DNA of 64,000 nt from Lonicera japonica. Lineage: Eukaryota > Streptophyta > Magnoliopsida > Dipsacales > Caprifoliaceae. The stretch lies in assembly GCA_021464415.1 (NCBI GenBank), contig CM038467.1, positions 24,646,011 to 24,710,010 on the forward strand, in the 5' to 3' direction. Positions 27,006 to 39,392 of the stretch are shown in pieces. The notes below the pieces were generated by a model. The model did no database searches. It was not told the origin of the DNA and saw only the letters and a program-made list of their open reading frames with translations. The position numbers and the translations under genes were made by a program. Every line of letters starts with the position of its first letter. Position 1 is the stretch's first letter.

Positions 27006-28044
27006 GGAATTACTGCATAATTACTTTATACATTTGTTTTTTATCATTTAATCAAAAAGGTATAGATAGCAAAATCTATCATTTAGTCAAAACGGTTTAA
27101 AATAGTAAAGTAGTTAGGTGTTGGTTGTCAAAAGAAGTCTCCTATCTTTTATAAAAAGAGATTGCAATATAATTGAAAATCATCGAGTTGTATAGTTTTC
27201 TCTCTTCTTTTATATATGTAAAAAACTTACTATAAACAGTATCATATAAATTTAAAAAGTTTGATCTTTTCTGATCCTTTTTCACAATTTGTGTAATTGG
27301 TATCTTATACATAAAAGTTAGTATTTTTACAAAATTTATGTATACTATTGTTGATATTCATAAATATATGAATATGAGGATCAATTACATAAGACATGAA
27401 ATAATTATTTAGTTTCAATTAATTCTAAATATCTCAACACTCCCGTCAAAAGAATTATCATCTCACGTTTCACGTCTATCCCATTATCTCAATAGATAGC
27501 AAGTAATGTCATACATCATATAATAAAACAATTGACTATCAATCTCAACTGAGAGTATTGATTCATAAATATTTTGAAAGTATTTAATAAATTTTTTTAT
27601 TCACGTTTATTTTTAATATAATGAACTTACTCATATTTATTACATATACAAATAGTTACGTGCTCAAATGTGTTATCCTTGACATATCCGAAGCGCATCC
27701 TAACTACATCTAAAAAGTATTTAAAAAAATAATAAATGGAGGAAATTCTTATATATATCATGTACATATCCATACAATATATGGATCGGATACAAATACG
27801 GATACAACAATCTCATATGGAATATCTGTGTTTTAGATATGTTTATATAATTTTAAAATTTAAGAAAAAGAAAAAGAGAAGGAAATTGAAGCCACGAGTC
27901 TCTAGTATCTTCACGAAATGAGAGGCTAAAATTAGGAGCAAGATTGTGAGGATGAAACTGACAAAACCTTGAAAAAGAAAATTGGGTGAACCTCCCTGTG
28001 TTGATAACATATTGATATTGATATGATGATAAAGCAAAGAGTCA

Positions 28045-28196
28045 CAACCACACCATGTTTGCCATGTGGAGGATAAAATCCCAACTTAGCCACACTATTT
28101 CCACAAGCCCCCCCTTCTCTACCTCCCATTCTATTCATTTCCTCACAACAAACTCTCCACACCCTAACTCTCACTCCTGTTTCTCTCTCTACAACA
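28045..28196 (+). promoter_or_regulatory. Ferredoxin proximal promoter and CT-rich leader
   Basis: An E/G-box-like catgtg at about 28065 and an I-box/TATA-like ggataaaat at about 28070 precede a pyrimidine-rich leader up to the ATG at 28197. G-box plus I-box pairs are common in light-regulated photosynthesis genes; function here is inference. Confidence 0.3.
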
Positions 28197-28634
28197 ATGG
28201 CAGCAACACTCTCAGGCACCATGGTGAGCACCTCCTTTCTGGGCCGGCAGCCGGTGACCAGCCTCCGGTCATTGCCCAACGTTGGTCAGGCCCTTTTTGG
28301 CCTAAAGGCCGGTTCTGGCCGTGGCAGGGTCACTTGTATGGCAAGCTACAAGGTGAAGCTGATCACACCAGAAGGACCCCAAGAGTTTGAGTGCCCTGAG
28401 GATGTGTACATTTTGGACCAGGCTGATGACTTGGGCATTGAGATGCCATATTCTTGTAGGGCAGGGTCCTGTTCTTCTTGTGCAGGCAAGGTTGTGCAGG
28501 GTAGTGTTGACCAATCAGATGGGAGCTTTCTTGATGATGAACAGATTGATGGTGGGTGGGTTCTCACTTGTGTGGCTTACCCTACCTCTGATGTTACTAT
28601 TGAGACCCACAAGGAGGAGGAGCTTACTGCTTAA
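28197..28634 (+). CDS. FD: Ferredoxin, [2Fe-2S], chloroplastic
   Basis: A single uninterrupted exon of 145 codons, as is common for plant leaf-type ferredoxin genes. Residues 1-48 form a Ser/Gly/Arg-rich stromal transit peptide ending VTCM, with the mature protein starting [12 protein letters not shown] (97 residues, the standard size). The cluster ligands are Cys87, Cys92, Cys95 and Cys125, in the motif [12 protein letters not shown] with the fourth Cys in GGWVLTC. The C-terminus THKEEELTA is typical. It accepts electrons from photosystem I and passes them to FNR and other stromal enzymes. I cannot separate photosynthetic from root-type isoforms with certainty, though the acidic mature sequence fits a leaf type. 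Confidence 0.97.
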   Translation: MAATLSGTMVSTSFLGRQPVTSLRSLPNVGQALFGLKAGSGRGRVTCMASYKVKLITPEGPQEFECPEDVYILDQADDLGIEMPYSCRAGSCSSCAGKVVQGSVDQSDGSFLDDEQIDGGWVLTCVAYPTSDVTIETHKEEELTA

Positions 28635-28883
28635 GCATTCTTTCTCTCTACTTTTGGTGGGTTATGTTGGTTGGTGGTTGTGATTTGAATGAGTAGTTTA
28701 AATGTGTTTTTACCTTTTTGTTTTCGACTCTGTTTTGGTGCCTCATAAGAGATTAATTATTTTATGTTCTATATTCATGGGGTTTTCTTGGAAGCTTTGG
28801 TTCTCTTTTTCCCTATATTACTTCAATTTATCTACGCTCATCACTTTCTTTCTTTCAGATTTCAATACAAATGTATGGTTCAA

Positions 28884-28956
28884 GTGTATTAACCATGATA
28901 TTCATTGCGATTCATTCCCCTAACGGCTAAATTTTTGGGAGAAATGGTTTCTAACA
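28884..28956 (+). mobile_element. Solo copy of a small LTR-like repeat (TRIM-like)
   Basis: This 73-bp stretch (gtgtattaaccatgatattc ... gggagaaatggtttctaaca) aligns end to end with 46169-46239 (gtgttaagcatggtattcat ... gggagagatagttcttaaca). It begins TGT and ends ACA, as LTRs do. Confidence 0.5.
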
Positions 28957-29734
28957 CCAATGTTTGCGGGACTGTTTCTTTGATTTTCTTTTGGGATGAG
29001 TAGCATTTGTCTACTAGTATTGACGAGAAATGCTATTTTGCAAATGTATCTATAGCCAACGTCTGCGCTGGAATTTGGAGAGAGAGAATGTCTGATATAA
29101 TTAATGAGTAAGGAAAACGCATCAAATTACACTCCAAGTCAATCCTTTTGCACTTTACCTTTTATTTATGAGAGTGTCTTAATCACCTTAATTAAAAACT
29201 GAAATACTAGAGGATTGTGCAAAAGAAACACCAACTATAAAGCCTTATTTCAAACGGTCTTATATTTCACACTTGCATTCACGGAATGAAAATCAATTCC
29301 TTTATCTTTCCTATGGAGGTGAGAAAGTAAATTCCTTGTCAAATTTCCTTTCTTGTATTTGGTAAACCAGAGAAAGTATTTAAGTAAAAGTATTATTGTA
29401 TAAAATTTGTGTAATAAATACTTGGAAATCACATGAGCAAATCAATCCCATGTGTTTTGGGAGGAAAGGTTTTACCCTCTACTTTCCCATCTCTCGGGAA
29501 AGTATTTTCAGAATTTGTGCTTACCAAATGAAGGAAATGAACGACTTTCCTTTCCCAGTACCAAAATCCGTGAACCAAACGAGGCAGTAAGTCCAATCCT
29601 CTCATATTTTCCTCAAATTTGTGGATAAATTTGTCATATTTGAGGACAAGCTCTCCAATCCCCACCCCCTTATTTTCGCTATATTCAAGTGTTTAGAGTT
29701 GTATACTAATTGTAGTTTGTGCTTTGGTTTCATG

Positions 29735-29865
29735 CTTGTTGGTGTTCGGGGACTCCTCGAATATGAGAAGATAGGGAACGACTGGAATAAAATTTTAAGT
29801 GATATCTCCCCAATTTAAATTCAGGGAGAGGTTTAGAGAAGGATTGAAGGTTCTCGTAACTAGTG
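29735..29865 (+). repeat. Dispersed repeat shared with 42700-42815
   Basis: Both copies contain ggggactcct, then atatg(g)aagaaga, then a stretch like tggaataaaattttaagtg / tggagcaagattttgaggg, then atctcYccaaatttaaatt and gagaggtttagagaaggattg. The second copy ends at an element terminus, ggattggagatgctctta. Confidence 0.55.
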
Positions 29866-30609
29866 CTTTTATAGGATGAATGTAATTGGGAAATGAGGTC
29901 CTGGTTTTGAATTGTTTGAGGGTTTAAGCATCTATATATAAATATATAGAGTTTGGTTTTGGTATAGACCTGGATGATTTTTTGTTGCCCAAACAATAAG
30001 AGATATTTTCAGCAGTCCGCATACTGATAGAATGTACATGATCCAAACCATATAGTCGAACATATGGACAGGCCAGGCGGTTGAGTTGATGATTGACTAT
30101 GATTCGGTGATTCCAATGGAGTGTTTGTTGAGGCAAATGTATGCCGAGGTTCATTATCACTTTTTCAAGTTCTGTTTATATTTTTTTCACATGAACATGA
30201 ACTAATACTATACTGCTAATAAATTGTTTGAGTGAAATGCACTTTTAACATTCATAAACGGATAAATCCAAACAAAATCTTTAGTCTCTCAATTCAGTAT
30301 TAAAGCTTGGAAGAACAAGCTCCCTGGGCTAAAATCAAATATATGAAATCATCATCATACAATTACATTGAAATTACCACTGATGTAGGACATTCAAGAT
30401 TTCATCATTGCCAAAAGTTGTAATTATCAAATTCATCAATTCATTCAAATCGCCAGCACTATCAACAAACTTCTAGCAAACTGTCTCAACTACCTAAATT
30501 TAGTATTAAATCCTTTAAAGTTTGTGTAGTTACCACAAATAACACCCTAACTTTCCTTGTTAGAGAGAGAGAGTACTCATGTAAGAGCAAGAGGCAAAAT
30601 GTTATTGTT

Positions 30610-33600
30610 TCATGTTTTCTGAAACAAGTCCAGGAGAGTCTCAACTTTGCTGTCATCTCTATTTTCCACATTTTCTTCAGAGTTGATGGAAATGGGTTGT
30701 GAAGAATCATTGCCAAAAGGATTCGATGAATATTCCGGCATTCGAAAAGAAAGTTCATGGTGGGATGGGTCAAAAATCTCAAAGACAGTATCTGGCTGAT
30801 CATTAGCCGGTACCACATTTTCATCTAACTGGCAGTTCAATGAGCCAGTGGAAGTGCAATGAGATAAAGTACCGGAAGCTACTGTTATTATTTCGTCCCC
30901 TTCATCGATCGTTGATCCAAGTGAACATGTGGACCTCGTGGTAACCGAGTGCACAGCTTCGCGTTTTGACCTCTCCTTTACTCTTTTACACCAGCTGTGT
31001 AGTGAATCTCGGACGCTCTCAGCTATCAATGCTTTCTTGCATCGAGAACCCATCTGAAATAATCAACGCCCCATGGACAAAAAAAAAATAAAAAAATCAA
31101 GAGTTGAGGTGCTTATTAGAATAGGATTCGGATAAAGTGTAGTAGTAAATTTGGACCGTTTGTTTTTTATAGATAGTGCTTGCCTCTAACAAAGACTCAT
31201 TTAAACAGAAACTACATGTCAAAATCTGAACCATCTAATTTAAACTAATAGTTCAGATTTCGTCAACTCCCCTGTTCAAAATTAGAATATATTTTAGAAA
31301 AAAGTGTACAGGCCATGTGAATTATTAGGCAGTTGGTTGTTTGGTTTACACAATTATTACTCGGCCTAAATCTTGTTTATAGTATCACTATTTCAGCTAA
31401 TTTGTTTATGCCACTTGGACAACTCATGGGATTGTTCTTATTGGCAATCTTCTCTTACATATTTAGGTCGACTGTGCCAAACTTAATTCTTCAAATACAC
31501 ATTCAAAGTTCAAACACTATTAAAGATATAAAATACGCGCGGTAACTCTTGCTACAGTTGAGACTGTTTGGCTACGTTGTCTTCTATATGTGTGATATAT
31601 ATATATATATATATATTTAGCTATTTTTTCTTTTACAAGTATATTTTCTCATATATAAAGATCGTCATATTTTAGAAATAAATTTGTGTAGCAATCAAAC
31701 CTGTGAGACAAGAACATTCAGAGGCACAGTGCTATAGCTACACCAGAACTGAACAAGAACCCTGCGTATGCCAAGAATAATATCAGATGTCAATTACTGT
31801 AAAGTTCCAAGAATGACAAATTCTTTGTTTTCTTTTTATTAATGAATGACCAAAATGCCACAAAAATTTCAATACTACGCCAATTACGTAGATACGTACC
31901 CACAAGTCAACCTAATTATAATCATTGCATGGTTCTTCATGAAACACGACCGCTGCTTGAAACCCCACTGCACATAGAGGAGAAAAGCATCCAAAAACCG
32001 GCGAAGTTATTACGTGGAACATCTTTGCTTCTATAATTTAGAAAGGCACAAAATCTGCGGTTATAAGTTCTTGAAAACCCAAAAAGTAGCAATGGCTTTA
32101 ACTTGTTCAAACATTGGAGGATTAATATCTAAGGTGAGTTTATGTTGAATCGTAAATGTAGTTATAAAATGATTATGAGAGGATCTCCTCTTACCAAGGA
32201 CCAGATAAATGTTGCCATCTCAAAGGAATTCTGCACAACAAGAAATATATTGAGGATCACAACGATATGAAACAACACACTAAGTAATGGGTAAGAGGGA
32301 AAAAAAAACATTTAGTCAAAAATCATCACCTGAAATGATATAAATTGTATTAAGCGTAACAAAATTTCTGGTTTCCCAAACCAAAACAGATCGTCACGAG
32401 GCTTTATCAGAGTTGCAGTAGAAGGCCCCCTTGGCTCGTTAATTTCAAGTGCTAATATGGAGACAACGTGTTGGAGCTTTGTTCCCACCAACATAACAAG
32501 CTTCGACATGTCAAATAATTAAAAAATATTAACAAGACGAGATTTTATTGTTAGTGTGGGTCAAAGACAGCAAGAACAAGGATAACTTACAATGGCAGGA
32601 ATAAAAGAAAGCCAGAAGTAAATATTAAGACCTGCAATACAAGTACAAATTAAAATCTTGAACTTCATTATATATTTTTGGATAAAAGTTGCATTTGCAT
32701 CGTTACCATGGATGTTTACGAAGATGCATACTATGGTATAAACCCAGAGTGGCCAACTGCAAAACCAAATTTTATTTCAGTTCCAATGTAAGTCCCATTG
32801 AGGCGAACCTAGTTTTCAAGAACTGCAAAAGACATGTAGGTTTGAAACGAAACCACCACGTCCCAGTCCAACCCAGTAAGATATTATCCACTTTGGGACT
32901 AGCTCTTGCAATTTTTCTTTCTCCCAAAATCCCTCTTACTAGAACAGGTAGTAAGGACAGACTGGGGACCACATATGTATTGCACATCATTTCACCTCAC
33001 TAAGGCAACACGAGATGAACACCAAACGATTTGGCCCAATAACGAAACATGTGAGAGGTGTTATAATAAAATAACATTTGACATTAGGAATTGCACCAGG
33101 TACAGCAAATAAGATATTCCGGTTTCCACCCATTGCCAATCAAGATTAGGTAAACAAGTTTCTCTAGAAATGGTTCTATAACTGATTTTCAGTTCTTATT
33201 TTTTAATTTTAAGAATAACAGGTTACTCTGTCTGTGTACAAGTATCCACTTTTCTATAAGATTTATCGTTGTTTCGAGTATCATCAATTAAATGTCGACA
33301 TATTTAATAAAGATTAATGTAGATATCAACCACCAAAATTATCCCTTATATATATACCCACTGTAAGAAAGATCATCCAAATACCTGATCCCCACAATTG
33401 CATAGAATTCATCTTCCATGCTGCGGACTATATAATTGTGGAAATTATAAGATAGTGGCAGTTTGTGTTTCTGAAACCAAGATAAGACGCAATGTAAGTT
33501 CAGTAAGAAATTATAAGATAGTGGCAGTTTGTGTTTCTGAAACCAAGATAAGACGCAATGTAAGTTCAGTAAGAAATTATAAGATAGTGGCAGTTTGTGT

Positions 33601-36098
33601 TTCTGAAACCAAGATAAGACGCAATGTAAGTTCAGTAAAAAATACAGCCGCTAGCTAGCATCGTGTGTACACACTCCTAACATGTGGTAGAAAAGGCAAT
33701 AAGAAAAAATCAAATACCCACGTCAATGAAACCCAATCGCAGTGCCAAGTAATCTGACTTCTTTATCGAGCTCTTAAACTGTCGTAAAAAGCAAAGCTGC
33801 AAGAGCATAACTACGAATTAAAGTTCCTGTATTAACATAATACCCCGCTAAGCAGAGTGAAAAAAAAATACTCTCACCATATAAGAAATGACAACCATAC
33901 TCAACTAAGTTATGAGCTAAAACTTTATTAAATGTATACTATAGACGCTTTTTATGACAAGAATTATTACCATCCAAATGAGAATGCGGCTCCTACTCCA
34001 AGGATGAGAAGCGTGATGTAAAATAAAGGTGGATTGTCGCCTCATAACCTTGTTCCTATTTGCTATAAAACAAAACCGAATGAAACAATCCACGTGAGAA
34101 AGGATATTAATTAGCTAATTGGAAACCTATAACAATGAGCATGAAAATAAAAATTCCATTTTTAAATAAAAAGTTGATTGTAGTTGAAGCTCGATCGTTA
34201 ACAGATTCTTGTTGATTCCAGTGACAGTCTAAAGTATATTCTCCCAATGTATACTACGTACCTAAATTTCCATCAAGTAATGGGCTCGCTTGGAATTCCC
34301 ATGCCCTCCAGCTGTAAATCTGCAAAATCGCACGCATGACAATTCAAATTCCCAGCATCAAATCAAAAAGCTAGTTAAAATGAAGTATGATTACTTATAG
34401 CATTTGTCAAGATCACAATCATTTCAAAAAAAAAAAAAAAAGTTGTATGGTCCAATTTTGGTTTGATGTCCCAATGCCCTCCAAAGAAATGCGATCCATC
34501 ATCATTGTTACCAAATTAAATAGCTCTAAATGTAAAGCTGCAAATTGAGAGGGGGACTGAACCAAACCTTGCTCATGGCCAAACCAACAGCAATACAACT
34601 ATAAAGCACGTGAGTGATGCCAAGAACGAACAAGAACTGGTGAAGCTGTTCAAGACCTTCATACGAAACAAAAGGTTCTCGCCCCTGCAATTACATATGA
34701 GCATTTATCAGTAAGTCTGTCACTTTTTTGCTTCAGTTCAGTTTGGATGGGTGTTTGTTTATTTATTACGTTAATTTCACCAACAAATCTGCCTCATAAA
34801 AATTGACGAAATGCAGTGTGGAGGTGAAGCTATTTTTTTACCTCCCCGCATTGATGAGATGTAGGATTGTTGAGCCCTTTGGGCGGGATATCAGTCTCGT
34901 TTGCAAAGGTGACGAACTTTGTGAGCAGAATATGCTCCTCTGTGCTGTAATCTTCTTCGGTGCAAAGGAAGAATTTACTGCTGAAAAGAGACGAATTCAC
35001 ACAAATCTGGGAAATCACACTCGCCCATTGTCCCAGCAACAAAGATATCAGACCAAGCAGCATCAACTCTGTCCAAAATAGCATTTCAAACTTAGTAGAG
35101 AGAGAGTATTAGGCAGATGAACACACATACACAAAGCACATGGAAACACCAATCCTCCTTCCATTAAGAGCTCTCCATCAATAACTCGCACCTTATTCTT
35201 AAAGCACAAAACAAGAAACAGATTCTGGTGGAATACCCTATACTGTAACAATCCCTAAAATAGTGGGTGATACCATGTTAGGAACTCCCCCAAGAGTCAA
35301 ACTATCTGCAAGGTCTCGGGTTTGAGCGTTGGCGTTTGCAAAAAATTGCATGTGCTCTTTGATTTTTCTCTCATAATGCAAGCGGGGGTCTCTGAGTGTT
35401 GAAGAGTGTGATATGCATTGTTGCTTACTACTTAACAGCTTAACCTTTTGAAAGAGATATGAATTGTTGAAGAACATGATATGCATTGGTGGCTGCAACC
35501 TAACACCTTAAACTTTTGGAAAAGATGGTTTAAACCATGAATGATAAAGAGTCAGCAAAGTGACCTTTCAAATCCAACAAATATCAAGTGAGAATGTGAA
35601 CTCTCTAAAGCACTCAACAGAACTTCTAACTTGGAGCAACAAAGACATAATCAATCACCGACCTTCTTTGATCTTTTCCAAAGAAGCCAACAGAGCCTTC
35701 CTCCTAGTCTTCTTTAACCACTGTACAAACAAGATAAAGAAAACATACCAAAACATTTAAGAAGAAAAACAACTTTTGGAAAATGTGAGTACTCACACAG
35801 AGCACCCAAGCACAACAACCAAAATAAATAAAACCAAAACATTTAATAACAAAAACCACTTGTTCTTAGTGTCAGTATTCACAAAGAACACTCAGGTTCA
35901 AGTCTTGCCGTAAACCAAGATCTATCGCTTGTATAAAAGAAAAATACCCAAATTGTATATTTGTAAACTCACCCTACCAAATCTGTAGATTGATCTTTGA
36001 ACCAATAAACACACAAAAACCATCACAGTAGTAACTGTTGCCACTGACCATGTTGGTGTCTCAGCCAGAGACCTCCCTTCCCGTATCAGTGCTTCCAT
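30610..36098 (-). CDS. MLO: MLO-like seven-transmembrane protein, clade I (MLO4/MLO11-like)
   Basis: Fifteen exons in transcription order: 36098-35973, 35720-35663, 35068-34842, 34684-34568, 34319-34262, 34062-33971, 33796-33722, 33470-33385, 32756-32707, 32631-32591, 32500-32330, 32230-32195, 31967-31900, 31761-31701, 31053-30610. Phases join into 569 aa. Family landmarks: N-terminus [20 protein letters not shown], the Cys-bearing luminal loop ending [63 protein letters not shown] and [10 protein letters not shown]. The calmodulin-binding segment is [21 protein letters not shown] (residues 423-443), written here in continuous form only as far as Trp. The C-terminal end [10 protein letters not shown] matches my memory of the MLO4/11 group, linked to root touch and gravity responses; recent work gives MLOs calcium-channel activity. 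The exon 8 acceptor region is triplicated and the start-codon region duplicated. Confidence 0.93.
31596..31618. repeat. (TA)n microsatellite in MLO intron 14
   Basis: An uninterrupted at run between exons 15 and 14 of the MLO gene. Confidence 0.75.
33442..33638. repeat. Three 66-bp tandem repeats across the MLO intron 7 / exon 8 junction
   Basis: Units start at 33442, 33508 and 33574 and are virtually identical. Each contains, on the minus strand, the end of intron 7 (polypyrimidine tract and ...ggtttcag) and the first 32 bases of exon 8 (encoding [10 protein letters not shown]). Unit 1 continues into the rest of exon 8. The three acceptors place the 5' edge of exon 8 at 33470, 33536 or 33602. 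Because 66 is a multiple of three and the unit has no stop in the MLO frame, each acceptor gives an open message. Confidence 0.95.
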
Positions 36099-36196
36099 TA
36101 CTCACATCAAACTGGAGAATGAATCTTCCCACTGACTTCCTGTATCACTCCTTCCATTACTCACATCAAACTGGACAATGAATCTTCCCACTGACT
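36079..36196. repeat. Two-copy 59-bp tandem duplication covering the MLO start codon
   Basis: Both units share ccattactcacatcaaactgg and gaatcttcccac in the same order. The distance between the two ATGs (36157 to 36098) is 59 bases, so the copies are out of frame with each other. Confidence 0.85.
36107..36157 (-). promoter_or_regulatory. Upstream ORF in MLO leader created by start-codon duplication
   Basis: The start-codon region of MLO (about 36079-36137) is tandemly repeated just upstream (about 36138-36196). The upstream copy retains an ATG at 36157 in the same local context (gagtaATGGAAG). That ATG opens a 16-codon uORF (begins MEGVIQEV) ending with TGA at 36107, 8 bases before the main ATG at 36098. 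It would be translated only if transcription starts above 36157. Confidence 0.6.
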
Positions 36197-38477
36197 TCCT
36201 ACATCAAACTGACTTCACAATGTCACAATTTATCTTTTCTTGTACACTTTCCCGAGAAAATCTGGAGAGAAAATGGAGACACACGTGGGAAGATCCAGAA
36301 AGTGGGGGTCTAAGATAACACAAAAGCTGGACATTAAAGTAGGTATATATATATGAAGAGATGTAATTGATCACGGAATCTTCCACCGGGTATTTTCATT
36401 ATGGATTGTATATATATGCATTATAAGCAAATAATGGGCTAGCTTGTATGTGTGTGTATGTGAATTGTTTAAGGAAAAACACAGATCCAGATGCATTGGA
36501 ATGGGTGTTAATGCATTTGCTTTTGTTTCTCCACTCCCAAACTTCCCACATGGCGCCCGCATCTGTTAGGAATTTAAATATTAGCGGTCAATTGTTGTAT
36601 AGATGTTAGGTGTACCAAATATATCTATATCCGAGAGCAGCATTCACATCGATGATAACTATAACATTCATTGATCTATAGTGAATAGAAGTTAATTGGC
36701 AAATTTACTCTCGTAAAAGATGAACAAACTTATCATTGCACTAACTTTTATTTATACGGGTGTGTCATAATACGAGTAACACACACTTGCATGACCAAAA
36801 AAAAAAAAAACACCATACAAGTAAGTATCACTCTTATGGTTTTTTTATGAACTTATGCACCATACGAATATGCTAAGCCCGTATGGCTATTTTTGTACCA
36901 TATCCGTTATAGCATGTAAAGAAACTTAGTGGTATACTTACAAATTTAGACTTAAAGTTTTATAAAGATGTTGTGGATGCGCTAACGCTTTTGTATATAA
37001 TAAATATGGAAATAATTAAATGTTTTATATTATTGATGAGAATGCAATTATATAATGCATTGTATTTGTTTCATGCACAAATTTTAATGTATGTATGTGA
37101 TTGTTAAACCTTTTGTTAGTAGTTGTTGTTGCAAGAAAGTTATATCATAAAATCATTACTTTGTATGTATAAACCAGAAAGTTATATTGTTTCAATGCTT
37201 TGTATCAAAATTTCAACGTATAAAGCATTGTTCGTATACTTCGAAATGAAGGTTTCACTCCCACTTTTTCATTAGTAAAGTGTACACTATTTTGTTTTTG
37301 AGGATCGAGTATAAGCTTGGCAATTCCTTAATCGGTCCCTAAGCAGTTAGTATATAAGCTTATACTCGGTCCTTGAGAAGTTATAATTTTAAATTTTGTC
37401 GATGGGTTTCAGTATTTTTGTACAAATACTAGAGGGGGGGTTATTTTTAAAACTTAATGATTTTTAAAATCAATTTAAAAATGTTATGTCTATATCAATC
37501 AACCAAACAATGAACAAAGATAAATCCAATCACAAGAATAAAAGTGAGGAAAAAGATTAAACCAAATAAAGACTTTTGTCAGGTGAAAATAGGTACTAAA
37601 ACCGATCTCCTTCCGGGTGAAGAAAACCTCTACAAGAAAATTTTCAATCATATATTTTTCACGTAACAAGTATAGTTATAATTTGAAATTTTGTCATTAG
37701 ATGGGCTTTCAAGAATCATTTCTTATTAAGTTATTAGGGTATCTCCGTCTTATTCGGCATGGTGAAATAAATAAAATTCTGTAATAGGATAAAAAAGAAT
37801 AATGCATGACCGATTTAAATAAACAAATTTCAATAAATTTATATTGAACAATTAAAACATATGTTTAATCTTCATGCTATAAAAACTAAAAATAAACCTG
37901 ATTAGGCCATTTTGTTTTAAATTTTTTAGAGGCACTTTTAATCATATTCTAATCTTAACAAAATACTTCTTTAACAAATTAAACTCAACACCAGATGTAA
38001 AAACAATCCAATTGCGTAGATCTCTATGATTTAAAAATTAAATGGTCCAAAAAATTGGATTGATGTACCGTGAATACACAGACTAAGATGACCAATAATG
38101 TACAAATACATAAAGTGCATCCTTAAATGTGACTCGATAATTTTTCTTGATTTGTTTACATAATTATATAGTCAGAATGGATATTGTTTAATTAATATTG
38201 ATTAGTGGATTTTAAATATATATTTTATTAAAATTCGAATTTTAAAAACCAAGCCAAGCCATACCATAGTATTGGTATTCTTAGACATTAGATTGTTATA
38301 CTTTTAAAAACAATGATCAAAAAAAATGTTTTATAATATAGATGAATAATTTAAGTTGTTCAAGAAAGAAGAAGAGTGAGTAATGTTTCAATCTCAGGAT
38401 TTTATGTGATTTAAGAATATTAATTTCAATTTTTTAAATTTTTTTTAATTAATTATTATTGATATAACTTATATTTT

Positions 38478-38809
38478 AAGGTGATTTAGATTTTGGGTGC
38501 CGTTTATTTCTGCATATTAGATGTTAGATGTCAAAGTTTTGCATAATAGGTGTTTGGATGCCATTTTGGACGGAATCCGTTAGTTGACGTGGTCAATAGT
38601 TAGCTCCGTTAATTTTTGATCCAATTTACCTATTTTATCCCTAGAAAAAGACAAAATATATTGTTCTTACTTAGGGGTAAAATGGTTAAAAATTAACGGA
38701 GCTAACGATTGACCACGTTAATTAACGGATTCCGTTCAAAATGATACTCAAATACTTATTATACAAAATTGTAGCACCTAACGATGACATCCAAAGTCTA
38801 AATCACCCT
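38478..38809. mobile_element. MITE with long inverted arms, family B relative
   Basis: The outer ends aaggtgatttagattttggg and ccaaagtctaaatcaccct are inverted repeats. The inner arms ggaatccgttagttgacgtgg / gaccacgttaattaacggattcc and agctccgttaattttt / aaaaattaacggagct also pair, so the element can fold into one hairpin. No coding content. Confidence 0.65.
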
Positions 38810-39263
38810 ATTTTTTAATTTTAAATATGGTATCTCAATAATATTCTGAATATAAACAAAATATTAATTTTAAGATATCTGAAAAAAATAGGATTTCAGG
38901 AATTTCATTTTTGTCTTATGTAGGTCGGTATCTTTAGTTAAAAAAAGGCATGGGGTAGCGATGGTCCCATTCTCCAACAAAATATTAAGTGATTGTGACT
39001 TTGAAATTTTTATATAAAATAATAAGTTTAATACAAAAAAATTGCAATTTATTTTTTATTAAGCAAAAGTGTTTTTTAAATTGTAAGGACAAGGAATCCA
39101 AGTTATTCACCAGAGACAAAACGGTTTTAAAAATGTACTTTTTTTTTTTTTGAACACAAAAAAAATGTACTTTAATTACCATCAACATGTATTGGGGTTT
39201 ATTATTAACACACATTAAAATATTTTTTAATATTTTAATATTGACTCGACCTTTAAGAATTGA

Positions 39264-39330
39264 GTATGTGTACACTGGCTTAGGGATTGAGTATCACATA
39301 CTCAGTCCTTAGAGACTGAGCCAGTGTAAT
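39264..39330. repeat. Imperfect palindrome
   Basis: tacactggcttag...gagtat is followed by atactcag...gagccagtgta, giving a stem of about 25 bases with a short loop. It may be part of a decayed element. Confidence 0.6.
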
Positions 39331-39392
39331 ATTTTTTACCAAAAAATAGCTCAACCCTTAAGTATCGAATATATACATATATACTCCGTCCT

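Larger units (their letters stand above)
24932..28196. other. TMN1 3' region, intergenic sequence and ferredoxin promoter
   Basis: The first few hundred bases are TMN1 3' UTR. A repeat-like stretch at 25700-26338 is bounded by agggtgtgaatcggttc and gtacacccct and rich in caatccaa/ggttt motifs, possibly a degenerate TIR element. It is followed by very AT-rich sequence including a tandem duplication at 26817-27005. No gene is recognisable; small open frames are AT-driven. Confidence 0.55.
28635..30609. other. Intergenic region between ferredoxin and MLO 3' ends
   Basis: Convergent arrangement. It contains the ferredoxin 3' UTR, a small LTR-like repeat (28884-28956) and a dispersed-repeat segment (about 29735-29865) also present near 42690. 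The rest is unremarkable AT-rich sequence. No coding gene is supported. Confidence 0.55.

Noticed and set aside
30486..30824. 112-codon minus-strand frame over the MLO 3' end
   Set aside because: Overlaps the MLO last exon in another frame; the MLO frame matches the family to its C-terminus.
33398..33658. Plus-strand frame with three repeats of [21 protein letters not shown]
   Set aside because: It only looks like a repeat protein because the 66-bp DNA repeat of the MLO junction is a multiple of three. The MLO exon is on the other strand.
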